A stretch of 64,000 nucleotides of DNA, from contig NZ_VTTL01000004.1 of assembly GCF_008364685.1 (NCBI RefSeq), positions 124,001 through 188,000 on the forward strand. Direction: 5' to 3'. The stretch comes from Xanthobacter oligotrophicus (GTDB taxonomy: Bacteria > Pseudomonadota > Alphaproteobacteria > Rhizobiales > Xanthobacteraceae). The notes beneath the pieces were generated by a model. That model made no database searches, was not told the origin of the DNA, and saw nothing but the letters and a program-made list of their open reading frames with translations. The position numbers were made by a program, and so were the translations under genes. Below are positions 27,259-37,508 of the stretch, in pieces; positions within the stretch are counted from its first letter, which is position 1, and each line of letters begins with the position of its first letter.

Positions 27259-28290
27259 CTAGGTGCGGCGCGCCTGAAAGCGGGCTTCGGCGAGGTCCAC
27301 AAGGGCGTCGAGCCCATGGGGATCGTCGAGGGCGAGGGCGACCGGCAGGGTGGCGATGGCGTCGAGGACACCCGCGAACTCCGTCCCGGCGAAGGCTGGC
27401 CCGGTAAGGCGGATCCTGTCCTTTTCTGTCGTCACCAGAAGCGCGCCGTGCGCCCGTGCGGTTTCGGCAAGGCGGGCGATTTCGGCGGGGCGGAACGGAT
27501 GGTGGTCGGCGAAGGCGTGCCGGGCACGGATTGCCAGCCCTTCCCCTTCCAGCGTCGCGAAGAATTTCTCCGGCCGGCCGATGCCGGCGAAGGCGATGAG
27601 CGGCACTCCGCGCAACGCGGCCACCGCCGCCGGATCGGGCACCAGCCGGCCGCGCAGCACGGTGCATCCCGCCTGGGCGGCCTCAGCCGCCACCTCGTCC
27701 CCCGCGCCGCCGTCGCCCACCACCAGCACTGCGTCGGCGCGGGCCAGTTGGGGCAGGAGCGGCGCCCGCAGCGGGCCGGCGGGGGTCACGCAGCCATTGC
27801 CGACGCCCACCATTCCATCCACCACCAGAAGCGACACATCCTTGTGCAGGGAAGGATTCTGGAAGCCGTCGTCCATGACGACGTGGCTCGCCCCAGCGGC
27901 CACCGCCATCTCGGCGCCGGCCCGGCGCGCGCCGCCGGCGACGATGGTGGGCGCGTGGCGGGCCAGCAGGAGGGCCTCATCACCCACCGCATCCGCGCCG
28001 TGGATCGCCGGATCCACCCGCAGCGGCATCCGCGCCGAGCCGCCATGGCCCCGCAGCAGGGCGAAGGGCGCCGCGCCACGGGCGGTGAGGCGCCGGAGCA
28101 GGGCGATGGCGGTGGGCGTTTTGCCGGCGCCGCCCACGGTAGGATTGCCGATGCACAGCACCGGGGCCTCCACCCGCCCGCCGGCATTGCCCATGCGGGC
28201 CAGCGCGATGGCGCCCACCACGGCGCCGATGGGGGAGAGCAGGGTGGAGGCAAGACCCGGGCGGCGCCACCAGAAGGCGGGCGCGCGCAT
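27259..28290 (-). CDS. lpxK: tetraacyldisaccharide 4'-kinase LpxK
   Basis: A 343-residue inner-membrane kinase that phosphorylates the 4' position of the lipid A disaccharide precursor. It has an N-terminal hydrophobic helix, a P-loop in GNPTVGGAGKTPTAIAL (about residues 49-65), the catalytic DDGFQNPSLHKD segment, and IGRPEKFFATLE further on, all standard for LpxK. It is the third of three minus-strand genes packed two to four bases apart (acyltransferase, waaA, lpxK), the normal order in Hyphomicrobiales. Confidence 0.95.
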   Translation of the reverse strand: MRAPAFWWRRPGLASTLLSPIGAVVGAIALARMGNAGGRVEAPVLCIGNPTVGGAGKTPTAIALLRRLTARGAAPFALLRGHGGSARMPLRVDPAIHGADAVGDEALLLARHAPTIVAGGARRAGAEMAVAAGASHVVMDDGFQNPSLHKDVSLLVVDGMVGVGNGCVTPAGPLRAPLLPQLARADAVLVVGDGGAGDEVAAEAAQAGCTVLRGRLVPDPAAVAALRGVPLIAFAGIGRPEKFFATLEGEGLAIRARHAFADHHPFRPAEIARLAETARAHGALLVTTEKDRIRLTGPAFAGTEFAGVLDAIATLPVALALDDPHGLDALVDLAEARFQARRT

Positions 28291-28292
28291 CC

Positions 28293-29588
28293 TCAGCGGG
28301 CCTCGAGGCGGATCTGGATCAGATAGGGTTCGATGGCCGAGAGCGTGCGATCCAGCGCGCCACCCAGTCCGGTGACGGTGGCGAAGGCGGCGTCGGCCAT
28401 GTGGCCCTGGAGCTGGCTATCCTGCATCAGGGCATAGGCGGCGCGGGCGATGCCCATGGCGTCGGCCACTTCCGCCGCGCCCTCGTTGGTGTCGAGGGCG
28501 TCATAGACGGCGGCGAAATTCCACACATGGGGGCCGTGGAGTACCACCGTGCCGAGCTTGGCCGGCTCGATGGGGTTCTGCCCGCCGTGCTCCACCAGCG
28601 AGCCGCCCATGAAGGCCACCTGCGCGAGGCGGTAGAACAGGCCCAGCTCGCCGATGGTGTCGGCCACATAGATGCCGGTGTCCGCGTCGGGCCATTCGTC
28701 GAAGCCGCGCTGGCGCGGGGCAAGGCCGGCGGCCTCGGCCAGCTCCGCCACCTCGGTGCCGCGCTCGGGATGGCGCGGGGCGATGATGGTGAGCAGGTCG
28801 GGAATCCGGGAGGTGATGATGCGATGAGCCTCGATGATCGCGCCTTCCTCCCCCTCGTGGGTGGAGGCGGCCAGCAGCACCGGGCGCTTGCCCACGGCGA
28901 GGCCGAAGCGCTTCAGCTCTGCCGGATCGACGCCGGGCGGAGGCACGTCGAACTTGAGATTGCCGCAGATTTCGACCCGCGGGGTCCCCAGCGAGCGGTA
29001 GCGCTCCGCATCCTCCTCGCTCTGGGCGAGGCACAGGTCGATGCGCGAGAGCAGGGCGCGGGCGCTCTTGGGCAGGCGTGCCCAGCGCTTGGCCGAGCGC
29101 TCGGACAGCCGGCCGTTCACCAGCACCACCGGGGTGCCGCGCCGGCCCAGCTCCGCGATGAGGTTGGGCCACAGCTCCGATTCGGCCAGCAGAACGAGGT
29201 CGGGCGCCCAATAGTCGAGGAAGCGGGCGATGAAGCCGCGTGCGTCCAGGGGCACGAACTGGTGGATCACCCCGGGCGGGGCGCGGGTCGCGGCCACCCG
29301 GCTGGAGGTGAGGGTGCCGGAGGTCAACAGCACCTTGAAGCCGCGTGCGTCGAGCCGCTCGATCAGCGGCAGCACCGAGATCACCTCGCCGACGCTGGCC
29401 CCGTGCACCCACACCAGCGGCCCGTCCGGGCGCTCGGCGCTGGGGTGCCCGCGCCGCTCGGCGAGGCGGGTCGGGTCTTCCTTGCCCTTGCGGACCCGGT
29501 AGGAGAGCCAGGCCGGCGCGAGAAGCGAGGCCGCGGCGCTCGCGCCCCGGTAGAGGCGCAGGGTCAAGGGCAGGGCGCGACCCTTCAT
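28293..29588 (-). CDS. waaA: 3-deoxy-D-manno-octulosonic acid transferase WaaA (KdtA)
   Basis: A 431-residue membrane-anchored GT30 glycosyltransferase that adds Kdo to lipid A. After an N-terminal anchor come WVHGASVGEVISVLPL and the acceptor-side Glu, PLDARGFIARFLDYWAPDLV, LAESELWPNL, and in the C-terminal domain NLKFDVPPP, APRHPERG, and GSLVEHGGQNPIEPAKLG. It sits between the acyltransferase (four-base overlap) and lpxK (two-base gap). Whether it is mono- or bifunctional cannot be told. Confidence 0.95.
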   Translation of the reverse strand: MKGRALPLTLRLYRGASAAASLLAPAWLSYRVRKGKEDPTRLAERRGHPSAERPDGPLVWVHGASVGEVISVLPLIERLDARGFKVLLTSGTLTSSRVAATRAPPGVIHQFVPLDARGFIARFLDYWAPDLVLLAESELWPNLIAELGRRGTPVVLVNGRLSERSAKRWARLPKSARALLSRIDLCLAQSEEDAERYRSLGTPRVEICGNLKFDVPPPGVDPAELKRFGLAVGKRPVLLAASTHEGEEGAIIEAHRIITSRIPDLLTIIAPRHPERGTEVAELAEAAGLAPRQRGFDEWPDADTGIYVADTIGELGLFYRLAQVAFMGGSLVEHGGQNPIEPAKLGTVVLHGPHVWNFAAVYDALDTNEGAAEVADAMGIARAAYALMQDSQLQGHMADAAFATVTGLGGALDRTLSAIEPYLIQIRLEAR

Positions 29589-30298
29589 ACGGCGCCTGCT
29601 CCGGCGGCCAATGTTTCGAGGACGAGGGCCTCGGCGCGGGCGGTGACGGCTTCAAGCCGGGCCTGCACCAGGTCGCGGGCGGCCTTCATGGTCGCCTCGT
29701 CGGCGTCGCGCGGCACGAAGATGGGCTCGCCCACCACCGCGGCGCCCCGGCCGAACGGCAGGTTGAGGCTGGCGCGGTCCCAGCTCTTCAGGGTGATGCG
29801 GTTGCGGGTGGCCATGGCGAGCGGGATGATAGGGCGTCCGGAATACCGCGCAATGGTCACGACGCCCAGACCCGCCCGGCGGGCGATCTTCGGCACGTCG
29901 GCGGTCATGGCCACGTTGATGCCCTGCTCCAGGGTGTCGAGCATCTCATAGGTCGCGGAAACCGCGCCCTTGCGGTGGAAATCGTTGCGGGAGGTGGCCC
30001 CCGAGCCGCGGATGGTGCCCACCCCGAGCTTCTCGGCGGCGATGGCGTTGATCTCCGCATCCGCGTGGCGGGAGATGAGCACCTTCGCCTTGTGGTGGGG
30101 CTTCATGGCGAAGGGCGTGAGAAAATGCTGCCCATGCCAGAAGGTGATGATCACCGGCATGCGCTCGTCGATGGTCTCGAAGATGTCCGGCGGCTCGATC
30201 ACGAACCGCGTGGTGCGCGCCACGAGCTTGAAATAGGACGCGAACGTCGTGCCCGCCGCCACCTTGAAGGCGTGGTTTGTCCTCAGTCGCCGCCACAT
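29585..30298 (-). CDS. lysophospholipid acyltransferase-family protein (DUF374)
   Basis: A 237-residue protein of the DUF374 branch of the LPLAT acyltransferases. An N-terminal hydrophobic stretch is followed by PVIITFWHGQHFLTPFAMKP, the family's His-containing motif (H in place of the HxxxxD pattern), and RGSGATSRNDFHRKGA, MTADVPKIARRAGLG. The neighbourhood of waaA and lpxK suggests an acylation step in lipopolysaccharide assembly, but the exact reaction is not established. Its stop overlaps the waaA start by four bases. Confidence 0.82.
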   Translation of the reverse strand: MWRRLRTNHAFKVAAGTTFASYFKLVARTTRFVIEPPDIFETIDERMPVIITFWHGQHFLTPFAMKPHHKAKVLISRHADAEINAIAAEKLGVGTIRGSGATSRNDFHRKGAVSATYEMLDTLEQGINVAMTADVPKIARRAGLGVVTIARYSGRPIIPLAMATRNRITLKSWDRASLNLPFGRGAAVVGEPIFVPRDADEATMKAARDLVQARLEAVTARAEALVLETLAAGAGAV

Positions 30299-30461
30299 CT
30301 TTTGGTCTTTTGCTCCGGGCTGCGCGGCCGGCCGCTTCTCGCGGGTCCAGCCGACGCCCCTTCTTATTCGATCTTGGAGACGAAAGAACAGGCCGGGCCT
30401 GCGTGGCCCGACCGCTTCCCCCTCATGGCGCCCGTCCCTCAGGGGCGGGCATGAAGATGCG

Positions 30462-30707
30462 TCAGCTGCCCTGGACCTTGCCGGTCTGCGGATCGAGCAG
30501 GCGGTGCAGGTGCACGACGAAATAGCGCATCAGGGCGTTGTCCACCGTCTGCTGCGCCTTCGCCTTCCAGGCGGCGGCCGCGCTGGCATAGTCGGGGAAG
30601 ATGCCGACGATGTCGAGCTTGGACAGATCCTTGAACTCGGAGCCGTCGAGGGTGGTGAGCTCACCGCCGAAAACGAGGTGCGGCAACTGTTTCTGCGTGT
30701 CAGTCAT
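30462..30707 (-). CDS. DUF4170 family small protein
   Basis: An 81-residue soluble protein matching DUF4170: HLVFGGELTTLDGSEFKDL, then the IVGIFPDYASAAAAWKAKAQ segment and MRYFVVHLHRLLDPQ. Function is unknown, but it is nearly always found between the phosphatase gene and the acyltransferase/waaA genes in Hyphomicrobiales, as here. The ATG at 30707 leaves twelve bases from the upstream stop. Confidence 0.85.
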   Translation of the reverse strand: MTDTQKQLPHLVFGGELTTLDGSEFKDLSKLDIVGIFPDYASAAAAWKAKAQQTVDNALMRYFVVHLHRLLDPQTGKVQGS

Positions 30708-30719
30708 GGCTTGTCCCAA

Positions 30720-31556
30720 CTAGCGCTGATCTAAAGTGGCGTTGAAAAACGGGGGCTGCGGCGCACGCTCCACCAGGGCGGCGTGAAGCGCGGGGCCGGC
30801 GCAGAGCAGCGCGGGGTGGCGCGGCTCTGGCGCGTTGTAGGTGAGCGGGGTGCCGTCGCGGGTGGTCAGGAGGCCGTGGGCCTCGTGCACGATGAGGTCG
30901 GCGGCGGCCAGGTCCCAGTCATTGCTGTTGCCGGCGGCGAAGGCGACATCGATCTCGCCGGTGGCGACGCGGGCGAGGCGCAGCGCCAGCGAGCGCACGC
31001 GCGGCAGGCGCTCCACCGGCGCGCGGCGGGCGAGGGCGTCGAGGTCGGCGGGGGGGCCGGCCACCCTGGCGCCGTCGAGGGTGTGGCGCGGCGCCACCTT
31101 GAGGGGGGCGCCGTTGAGCAGGGCGCCGCGGCCGGCCTCGGCGGTGAACAGCTCCCCGGTCGCGGGTGCGAACAGGGCGGCGAGGACCGGCCGGCCCTCT
31201 TCCACCAGCGCCACCGAGACCGCCCAGTCGTGGCCGCCGGCCATGAAGCCGCGGGTGCCGTCGATGGGATCCACCACCCACAGCCGGCGGGTGCCGAGGC
31301 GCGCCGGGCCGTCTGCGGATTCCTCGGAAAGCCAGCCGATGCCGGCATCCAGCGCGGTGAGGTGGCGGTGGAGGAAGGCGTCCACCGCCATGTCCGCCTC
31401 GGTGACGGGGGAATCGTTGCCCTTGGTCCAGGATTTCACGCCGGCCTGGAACATGGCGAGCGCGATCTCTCCCGCCGCCGTCACCGTCTCGGTGAGCTGG
31501 CGCGCCAGGGGGGCGGGGTCAGGCCCGTCGGGGCCGCTCGTCGGCTCGACGCTCAT
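30720..31556 (-). CDS. inositol-monophosphatase-family protein, CysQ-like 3'(2'),5'-bisphosphate nucleotidase
   Basis: A 278-residue magnesium-dependent phosphatase. The three metal motifs are present: LSEESADG (Glu79), WVVDPIDGTRGF (Asp96, Asp99) and, near residue 216, NDWDLAAADLI. The position beside DUF4170 and the acyltransferase is where CysQ-annotated genes occur in this order; CysQ removes adenosine 3',5'-bisphosphate left by sulfate assimilation. Inositol or other sugar phosphates are alternatives. It is likely cotranscribed with the lipid A genes. Confidence 0.82.
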   Translation of the reverse strand: MSVEPTSGPDGPDPAPLARQLTETVTAAGEIALAMFQAGVKSWTKGNDSPVTEADMAVDAFLHRHLTALDAGIGWLSEESADGPARLGTRRLWVVDPIDGTRGFMAGGHDWAVSVALVEEGRPVLAALFAPATGELFTAEAGRGALLNGAPLKVAPRHTLDGARVAGPPADLDALARRAPVERLPRVRSLALRLARVATGEIDVAFAAGNSNDWDLAAADLIVHEAHGLLTTRDGTPLTYNAPEPRHPALLCAGPALHAALVERAPQPPFFNATLDQR

Positions 31557-31731
31557 GGGCCTGCCACATAGGGGCGTCGGCGTCCCGAGGCAAGAAGACT
31601 TGTGCTGCACTGCGTCAATGCCGCGCCCCGCCGAGAGCGCTTGCCGCTCGCACAGGCGCACGGCGAACGCCCTGGATTATTGAGTTTGCGCGTTTTCTTC
31701 ACGCGAACCGGTGCCCACTTCGCTCGAACCA

Positions 31732-32676
31732 CTAGGGCAGGAGCGGCGCGAGGGTGTTGGGCACGAGCGTGTCGAGGGCAAGGCCCGCGAACAGGATCAG
31801 GCCGGCGTCGCGGTTGGACTTGAACACCGCGAGGCAGCGGGCGCCGTCGTCGATGTCGAGCCGGCGCACCTGCCCGGCCAGATGCAGGGCAAAGCCGATC
31901 AGGCCCATCACCGCGAACGGGCCGGAGGGCACCGAGAGGAGGGCGATGCCGAACAGGACCACAACCAGGGTATAGCAAAGCGCGACCACGAGTGCGGTGC
32001 TGCGGCCGAACAGCAGGGCGGTGGAGCGCACGCCCACGATGGCGTCGTCCTCCTTGTCCTGGTGGGCATAGATGGTGTCGTAGGCGAACACCCACAGCAC
32101 GCAGCCGGCGAACAGCAGCAGGGCCGGGTCGGCGATGGTGCGCATCACGCTGGCCCAGCCCATGAGCGCGCCCCACGAAAAGGCGATGCCCAGGATGAGC
32201 TGCGGCACCGAGGTGACGCGCTTCATCAGCGGGTAAACAGCCACCACGCCCAGGGACGCCAGGCCGGTGACGATGGCGAAATGGGGCAGGGACAGCAGCA
32301 CCGCGAGGCCGACTAAGGCCTGCGCCGCCAGGAAGGCGAACGCCGCCGGCACGCTCACGGCGCCCGAGGCGACGGGGCGGTTGCGGGTGCGGGCCACCTG
32401 CCGGTCGATCTTGCGGTCGAGGATGTCGTTCCAGGTGCAGCCGGCGCCGCGCATGGCCACCGCGCCGATGGCGAACAGCACCAGCAGCCGGGGATCGGGA
32501 TAGGGGGCGTCGTCGGCGATGGCGGCGAGCGTGGTGGACCACCAGCACGGCAGCAGCAGCAGCCAGGAGCCGATGGGCCGGTCGAGACGGGCGAGCCGAA
32601 GGTAGGGACGCACGCGCAGGGGCGCGAAACGATCTACCCAGTTACCACTCACGGCATCGGCGACGGGAGGGGTCAT
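31732..32676 (-). CDS. ubiA: 4-hydroxybenzoate polyprenyltransferase UbiA
   Basis: A 314-residue, multi-span prenyltransferase that joins 4-hydroxybenzoate to the polyprenyl chain in ubiquinone synthesis. The two aspartate-rich sites are NDILDRKIDRQ at residues 83-93 and the YAHQDKEDDAIVGVRSTAL segment, which bind magnesium-diphosphate. LRLARLDRPIGSWLLLLPCW is the typical N-terminus. I chose ATG 32676, which retains that N-terminus; a TTG at 32703 is in frame. The following gene upstream encodes an unrelated secreted protein. Confidence 0.94.
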   Translation of the reverse strand: MTPPVADAVSGNWVDRFAPLRVRPYLRLARLDRPIGSWLLLLPCWWSTTLAAIADDAPYPDPRLLVLFAIGAVAMRGAGCTWNDILDRKIDRQVARTRNRPVASGAVSVPAAFAFLAAQALVGLAVLLSLPHFAIVTGLASLGVVAVYPLMKRVTSVPQLILGIAFSWGALMGWASVMRTIADPALLLFAGCVLWVFAYDTIYAHQDKEDDAIVGVRSTALLFGRSTALVVALCYTLVVVLFGIALLSVPSGPFAVMGLIGFALHLAGQVRRLDIDDGARCLAVFKSNRDAGLILFAGLALDTLVPNTLAPLLP

Positions 32677-32713
32677 CGCCCCTTCGTTGGAACTGGAACG
32701 CAATCCGGCAACC

Positions 32714-33202
32714 TCACTTCAGCGCGTTGCCGTTCAGCGTGTCGAACACGCCGCCGCTCTTCTGCGAGCCGAGGCTGTAGCCGGTGGTGATGCCGAGCGC
32801 GCTCGACATGGAGCCCTGCGGCGGCGGCTTGGCGGCACCGCCGCCGGGGGCGGCGCCACCGTTGGCGGCGGCTTCGCAGATCTTGTTGCGGATGCCCACC
32901 GACTTCTTGGCGCCTTCGGCGGCATTGTCGATGGCCTGGGGCGGGATCTGGCACCAGTCCTTGTTGTCGCCCAGGAACTTCACCCACTTGGCCTCGGAGG
33001 CGGTGTAGGCGCGGAACAGTGGGCACAGGGTCTGCGGGTCGGCCTTCTTCTTGATGGCGGCCTGCAGGGCCTTGCCCTTCTCCTCCAGCTCCGAGCGCAC
33101 GGAGGCGACATCGCTCTGGCAATCCGCCAGGGCGGCGCCTGTCGACAGCGCGGTCCCGACCAATATGGCCGACGTGGCGAATGCGAGCGTCAGTTTCTTC
33201 AT
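32714..33202 (-). CDS. secreted protein of unknown function with conserved cysteines
   Basis: A 162-residue protein beginning with a signal peptide (MKKLTLAFATSAILVGTAL, cleavage near ALADC). The mature part contains four Cys (ADCQSD, TLCPLF, DWCQIPP, KICEAA), a helical region with ELEEKGKALQAAIKKKAD, and a Gly/Ala/Pro-rich, low-complexity end. Cysteines in even number suggest two periplasmic disulfides. I do not recognise the family. The ATG has GAGGAGG upstream. It lies divergent from the ilv leader region. Confidence 0.7.
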   Translation of the reverse strand: MKKLTLAFATSAILVGTALSTGAALADCQSDVASVRSELEEKGKALQAAIKKKADPQTLCPLFRAYTASEAKWVKFLGDNKDWCQIPPQAIDNAAEGAKKSVGIRNKICEAAANGGAAPGGGAAKPPPQGSMSSALGITTGYSLGSQKSGGVFDTLNGNALK

Positions 33203-33357
33203 GAGGCCGAGCCCCTCCTCATTCCACCCCTGCGGAACCTTGTGGTGATATACACAGCCCAAAGATGGGGCAATATCGGGGCGGACGGCGAAGAGAGCCT
33301 ATCATTCGTTCCCTAACGGAATTTTGCGATCCGGCGTCGGAAGTCCTGTGGCAGCGC

Positions 33358-33386
33358 TTGACGTGCGGCCTGCGCATGGGTAGCTT
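33358..33386 (+). promoter_or_regulatory. probable sigma-70-type promoter of the ilvB operon
   Basis: TTGACG at 33358-33363 and TAGCTT at 33381-33386 are separated by 17 bases, and a start site near 33393 would place the leader peptide ATG about 25 bases downstream. This is pattern matching only. Confidence 0.5.
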
Positions 33387-33416
33387 CGCGCAACTTTTGA
33401 AAGGGACAGCGCCCAC

Positions 33417-33473
33417 ATGCGCAAGATCGTTATTCTTCTCGTAGGGTGGCGCGCCACTTTTTGTCCAGCCTGA
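33417..33473 (+). CDS. ilv leader peptide, 18 residues
   Basis: ATG 33417 to TGA 33471-33473 encodes MRKIVILLVGWRATFCPA. Six consecutive codons specify isoleucine, valine or leucine (ATC GTT ATT CTT CTC GTA), the three end products of the pathway that ilvB starts. Four of the six codons (GTT, ATT, CTT, GTA) are unusual in this GC-rich genome. AAGGGA lies about ten bases upstream. It is followed by hairpins and then ilvB, the arrangement of a ribosome-mediated attenuator. Confidence 0.75.
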   Translation: MRKIVILLVGWRATFCPA

Positions 33474-33499
33474 GGGCTGCGGCAGACGAGGTGGCGCGT
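33444..33499 (+). promoter_or_regulatory. alternative RNA hairpins of the ilvB attenuator region
   Basis: CGCGCCAC at 33448-33455 is complementary to GTGGCGCG at 33491-33498. Smaller local hairpins also form: GTGG/CCAC around 33444-33455, followed by TTTTT, and CAGCC/GGCTG around 33466-33479. The competing pairings overlap the end of the leader peptide, so a stalled ribosome could choose between them. I cannot compute the folds. Confidence 0.5.
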
Positions 33500-33530
33500 G
33501 ACGAGGGGCCTTCGGGCCCCTTCGTCGTTT
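33500..33530 (+). terminator. putative attenuator terminator before ilvB
   Basis: GACGA-GGGGCC and GGCCCC-T-TCGTC form an eleven-pair stem with one bulged T around a TTCG loop at 33500-33526, followed by a short GTTTCT run. It starts 27 bases after the leader peptide stop and 130 bases before the ilvB coding region. Confidence 0.65.
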
Positions 33531-33674
33531 CTGAAGGGCCTCGGCCCTGAAGGGCTTCGGCGTCCGGCACCGGCCGCCATTCGTGACCGAGATGCCGGCG
33601 AGGCCGGCGTTGATGCAGGATTTGCCGGCTTGAGCCCGGCGGGGCCGAAGGCGCCCCTGATGGAGTTGCAGACC

Positions 33675-35435
33675 ATGAGCATCCAGATGACCGGCGCCGA
33701 AATGGTGATGCGCGCCTTCGCCGACCAGGGGGTCGAGCACTTCTTCGGCTATCCGGGCGGGGCGGTGCTGCCGATCTATGACGCGCTGTTCCAGCAGAAC
33801 GCCATCGAGCACATCCTGGTGCGCCACGAGCAGGCCGCGGTCCATGCGGCGGAGGGCTATGCCCGCTCCTCCGGCAAGGTCGGCGTGGTGCTGGTCACCT
33901 CCGGCCCCGGCGCCACCAATGCGGTCACCGGCCTCACCGACGCGTTGATGGATTCGATTCCGCTGGTCTGCATCACCGGGCAGGTGGCGACCCACCTCAT
34001 CGGCAATGACGCGTTCCAGGAATGCGACACGGTGGGCATCACCCGGCCCTGCACCAAGCACAATTACCTGGTGCGCGACGTGAACGACCTCGCGCGCGTG
34101 CTGCACGAGGCCTTCTACGTGGCGCAGAACGGCCGGCCCGGCCCGGTTGTCGTCGATATCCCCAAGGACGTGCAGTTCGCCACCGGCACCTACATCGGCC
34201 GCGAGAACATCCAGCACAAGACCTACCGCCCCAAGCTGAAGGCCGAGGACGCGCAGATCTCCGCCGCGGTGGAGATGATCGCGGGCGCGAAGAAGCCCAT
34301 CTTCTACACCGGCGGCGGCGTCATCAATTCCGGGCCGGAGGCGAGCCGCCTTTTGCGCGAGCTGGCGCGCCTCACCGGCGTGCCGGTCACCTCGACGCTG
34401 ATGGGCCTCGGCGCTTTCCCGGCGGCGAACCGGCAGTGGCTGGGCATGCTGGGCATGCACGGCACCTATGAAGCCAACATGGCCATGCACGATTGCGACG
34501 TGATGGTCTGCATCGGCGCGCGCTTCGACGACCGCATCACCGGCCGCCTCGACGCCTTCGCGCCTGGCTCGAAGAAGATCCATATCGACATCGACCCGTC
34601 CTCCATCAACAAGAACGTGAAGGTGGACCTGCCCATCATCGGCGATTGCACCCGCGTGCTCGCCGACATGGTCGAGGCCTGGAACGCCCGGTCCCTGAAG
34701 ATCGACCAGCCGGCGATGGCCGCCTGGTGGACGCAGATCGAGCGCTGGCGCGCGCGCAACTGCCTCGCCTATCGCCCGTCGGACGAGATCATCAAGCCGC
34801 AGTTCGCCATCGAGCGCCTGTATGCGGCCACCAAGGACAAGGACGTCTACATCTCCACGGAAGTGGGCCAGCACCAGATGTGGGCGGCGCAGTTCTTCCG
34901 CTTCGAGGAGCCGAACCGCTGGATGACCTCCGGCGGCCTCGGCACCATGGGCTACGGCCTGCCCGCCGCCATCGGCGCGCAGAAGGCCCACCCCGGCGCG
35001 CTGTGCATCGACATCGCGGGCGAGGCCTCCATCCTCATGAACATGCAGGAGATGTCCACGGCGGTGCAGTTCGACCTGCCGGTGAAGATCTTCATCCTCA
35101 ACAACCGCTACATGGGCATGGTGCGCCAGTGGCAGGAACTGCTGCACGGCGGGCGCTATTCGCACTCCTACTCGGAAGCGCTGCCCGACTTCGTGAAGCT
35201 GGCCGACGCCTACGGCGGCGTGGGCATCCGCTGCGAGAAGCCCGGCGACCTCGACGCGGCGATCCAGGAGATGATCAACGTGAAGCGCCCGGTGATCTTC
35301 GACTGCATCGTGGACCAGCAGGAGAACTGCTTCCCCATGATCCCGTCGGGCCGCGCCCACAACGAGATGATCCTCGGCGACATGGCCATCGACCTCGACG
35401 AGGCCATCACCGACGAGGGCAAGATGCTGGTGTGA
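33675..35435 (+). CDS. ilvB: acetolactate synthase large subunit
   Basis: A 586-residue thiamine-diphosphate enzyme making acetolactate or acetohydroxybutyrate, the first common step to valine, leucine and isoleucine. The catalytic Glu52 is in VRHEQAAVHAAEGYA; the ThDP-magnesium segment is DIAGEASILMNMQE through IFILNNRYMGM (with Glu where many enzymes have Asp, as in related alphaproteobacteria). FAD-domain and C-terminal parts are complete. I start at MSIQMTGAEM (33675) because this matches the family N-terminus; ATG 33660 is an alternative. It is preceded by an attenuator-like leader and followed by ilvN. Confidence 0.96.
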   Translation: MSIQMTGAEMVMRAFADQGVEHFFGYPGGAVLPIYDALFQQNAIEHILVRHEQAAVHAAEGYARSSGKVGVVLVTSGPGATNAVTGLTDALMDSIPLVCITGQVATHLIGNDAFQECDTVGITRPCTKHNYLVRDVNDLARVLHEAFYVAQNGRPGPVVVDIPKDVQFATGTYIGRENIQHKTYRPKLKAEDAQISAAVEMIAGAKKPIFYTGGGVINSGPEASRLLRELARLTGVPVTSTLMGLGAFPAANRQWLGMLGMHGTYEANMAMHDCDVMVCIGARFDDRITGRLDAFAPGSKKIHIDIDPSSINKNVKVDLPIIGDCTRVLADMVEAWNARSLKIDQPAMAAWWTQIERWRARNCLAYRPSDEIIKPQFAIERLYAATKDKDVYISTEVGQHQMWAAQFFRFEEPNRWMTSGGLGTMGYGLPAAIGAQKAHPGALCIDIAGEASILMNMQEMSTAVQFDLPVKIFILNNRYMGMVRQWQELLHGGRYSHSYSEALPDFVKLADAYGGVGIRCEKPGDLDAAIQEMINVKRPVIFDCIVDQQENCFPMIPSGRAHNEMILGDMAIDLDEAITDEGKMLV

Positions 35436-35483
35436 GGCACGAGGCGGCCGGGGCGGAATGCGCTGACACGCGCCGCCCTTACC

Positions 35484-35653
35484 CCCTCTTCCGCTTGCGC
35501 GGGGGAGGGCTGGGGAGGGGGCAGGCCCTGTCCGCTTCAGCAAGTGGCTCGGCACCGTGCCTTGCCTCTCCGTCCTCCCCGCCGACCCGGTTGCATCCGT
35601 CCCGGCCGCTGACAGCCCCCTCTCCTGACCCTCTCCCGCTTGCGGGGGAAGGG
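35484..35653. repeat. two GC-rich palindromic elements between ilvB and ilvN
   Basis: CCTCTTCCGCTTGCGCGGGG (from 35484) and CCCTCTCCCGCTTGCGGGGG (from 35630) are palindromes sharing a CCGCTTGCG core. They occupy most of the 251-base gap inside the ilvBN unit and may stabilise or process the transcript. A similar element lies near 52446. Confidence 0.6.
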
Positions 35654-35686
35654 ATCCCGCCGACACCTTTCCTTCAGAGCCCCGCC

Positions 35687-37389
<1,703 letters not shown>

Positions 37390-37402
37390 GGTTGTTTGTC
37401 GG

Positions 37403-37434
37403 TTACGGGGAGGCGGTCGCCTCCCCGTAAATTT
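37403..37434 (+). terminator. Rho-independent terminator after ilvC
   Basis: TTACGGGGAGGCG at 37403-37415 pairs perfectly with CGCCTCCCCGTAA at 37418-37430, followed by ATTTCT. It starts 13 bases after the ilvC stop. Confidence 0.85.
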
Positions 37435-37508
37435 CTCCCAAGGGGTCGGTTGACGCGCTTTGAACCCTCTCATGATCGCGAAGACATAGGCGCTTCCCGG
37501 AGGCGGAG

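Noticed and set aside
28293-30298. Treating the lpxK-waaA-acyltransferase group as a novel cluster
   Set aside because: Its order and contents are standard for Hyphomicrobiales.
33675-35435. Glu in place of Asp in the ThDP motif of IlvB as a sign of lost activity
   Set aside because: As far as I recall, alphaproteobacterial enzymes share this variant, and the rest of the active site is intact.
33219-35666. An 815-codon open frame on the minus strand opposite ilvB
   Set aside because: It mirrors ilvB codons and crosses the leader and attenuator; ilvB is unambiguous on the + strand.
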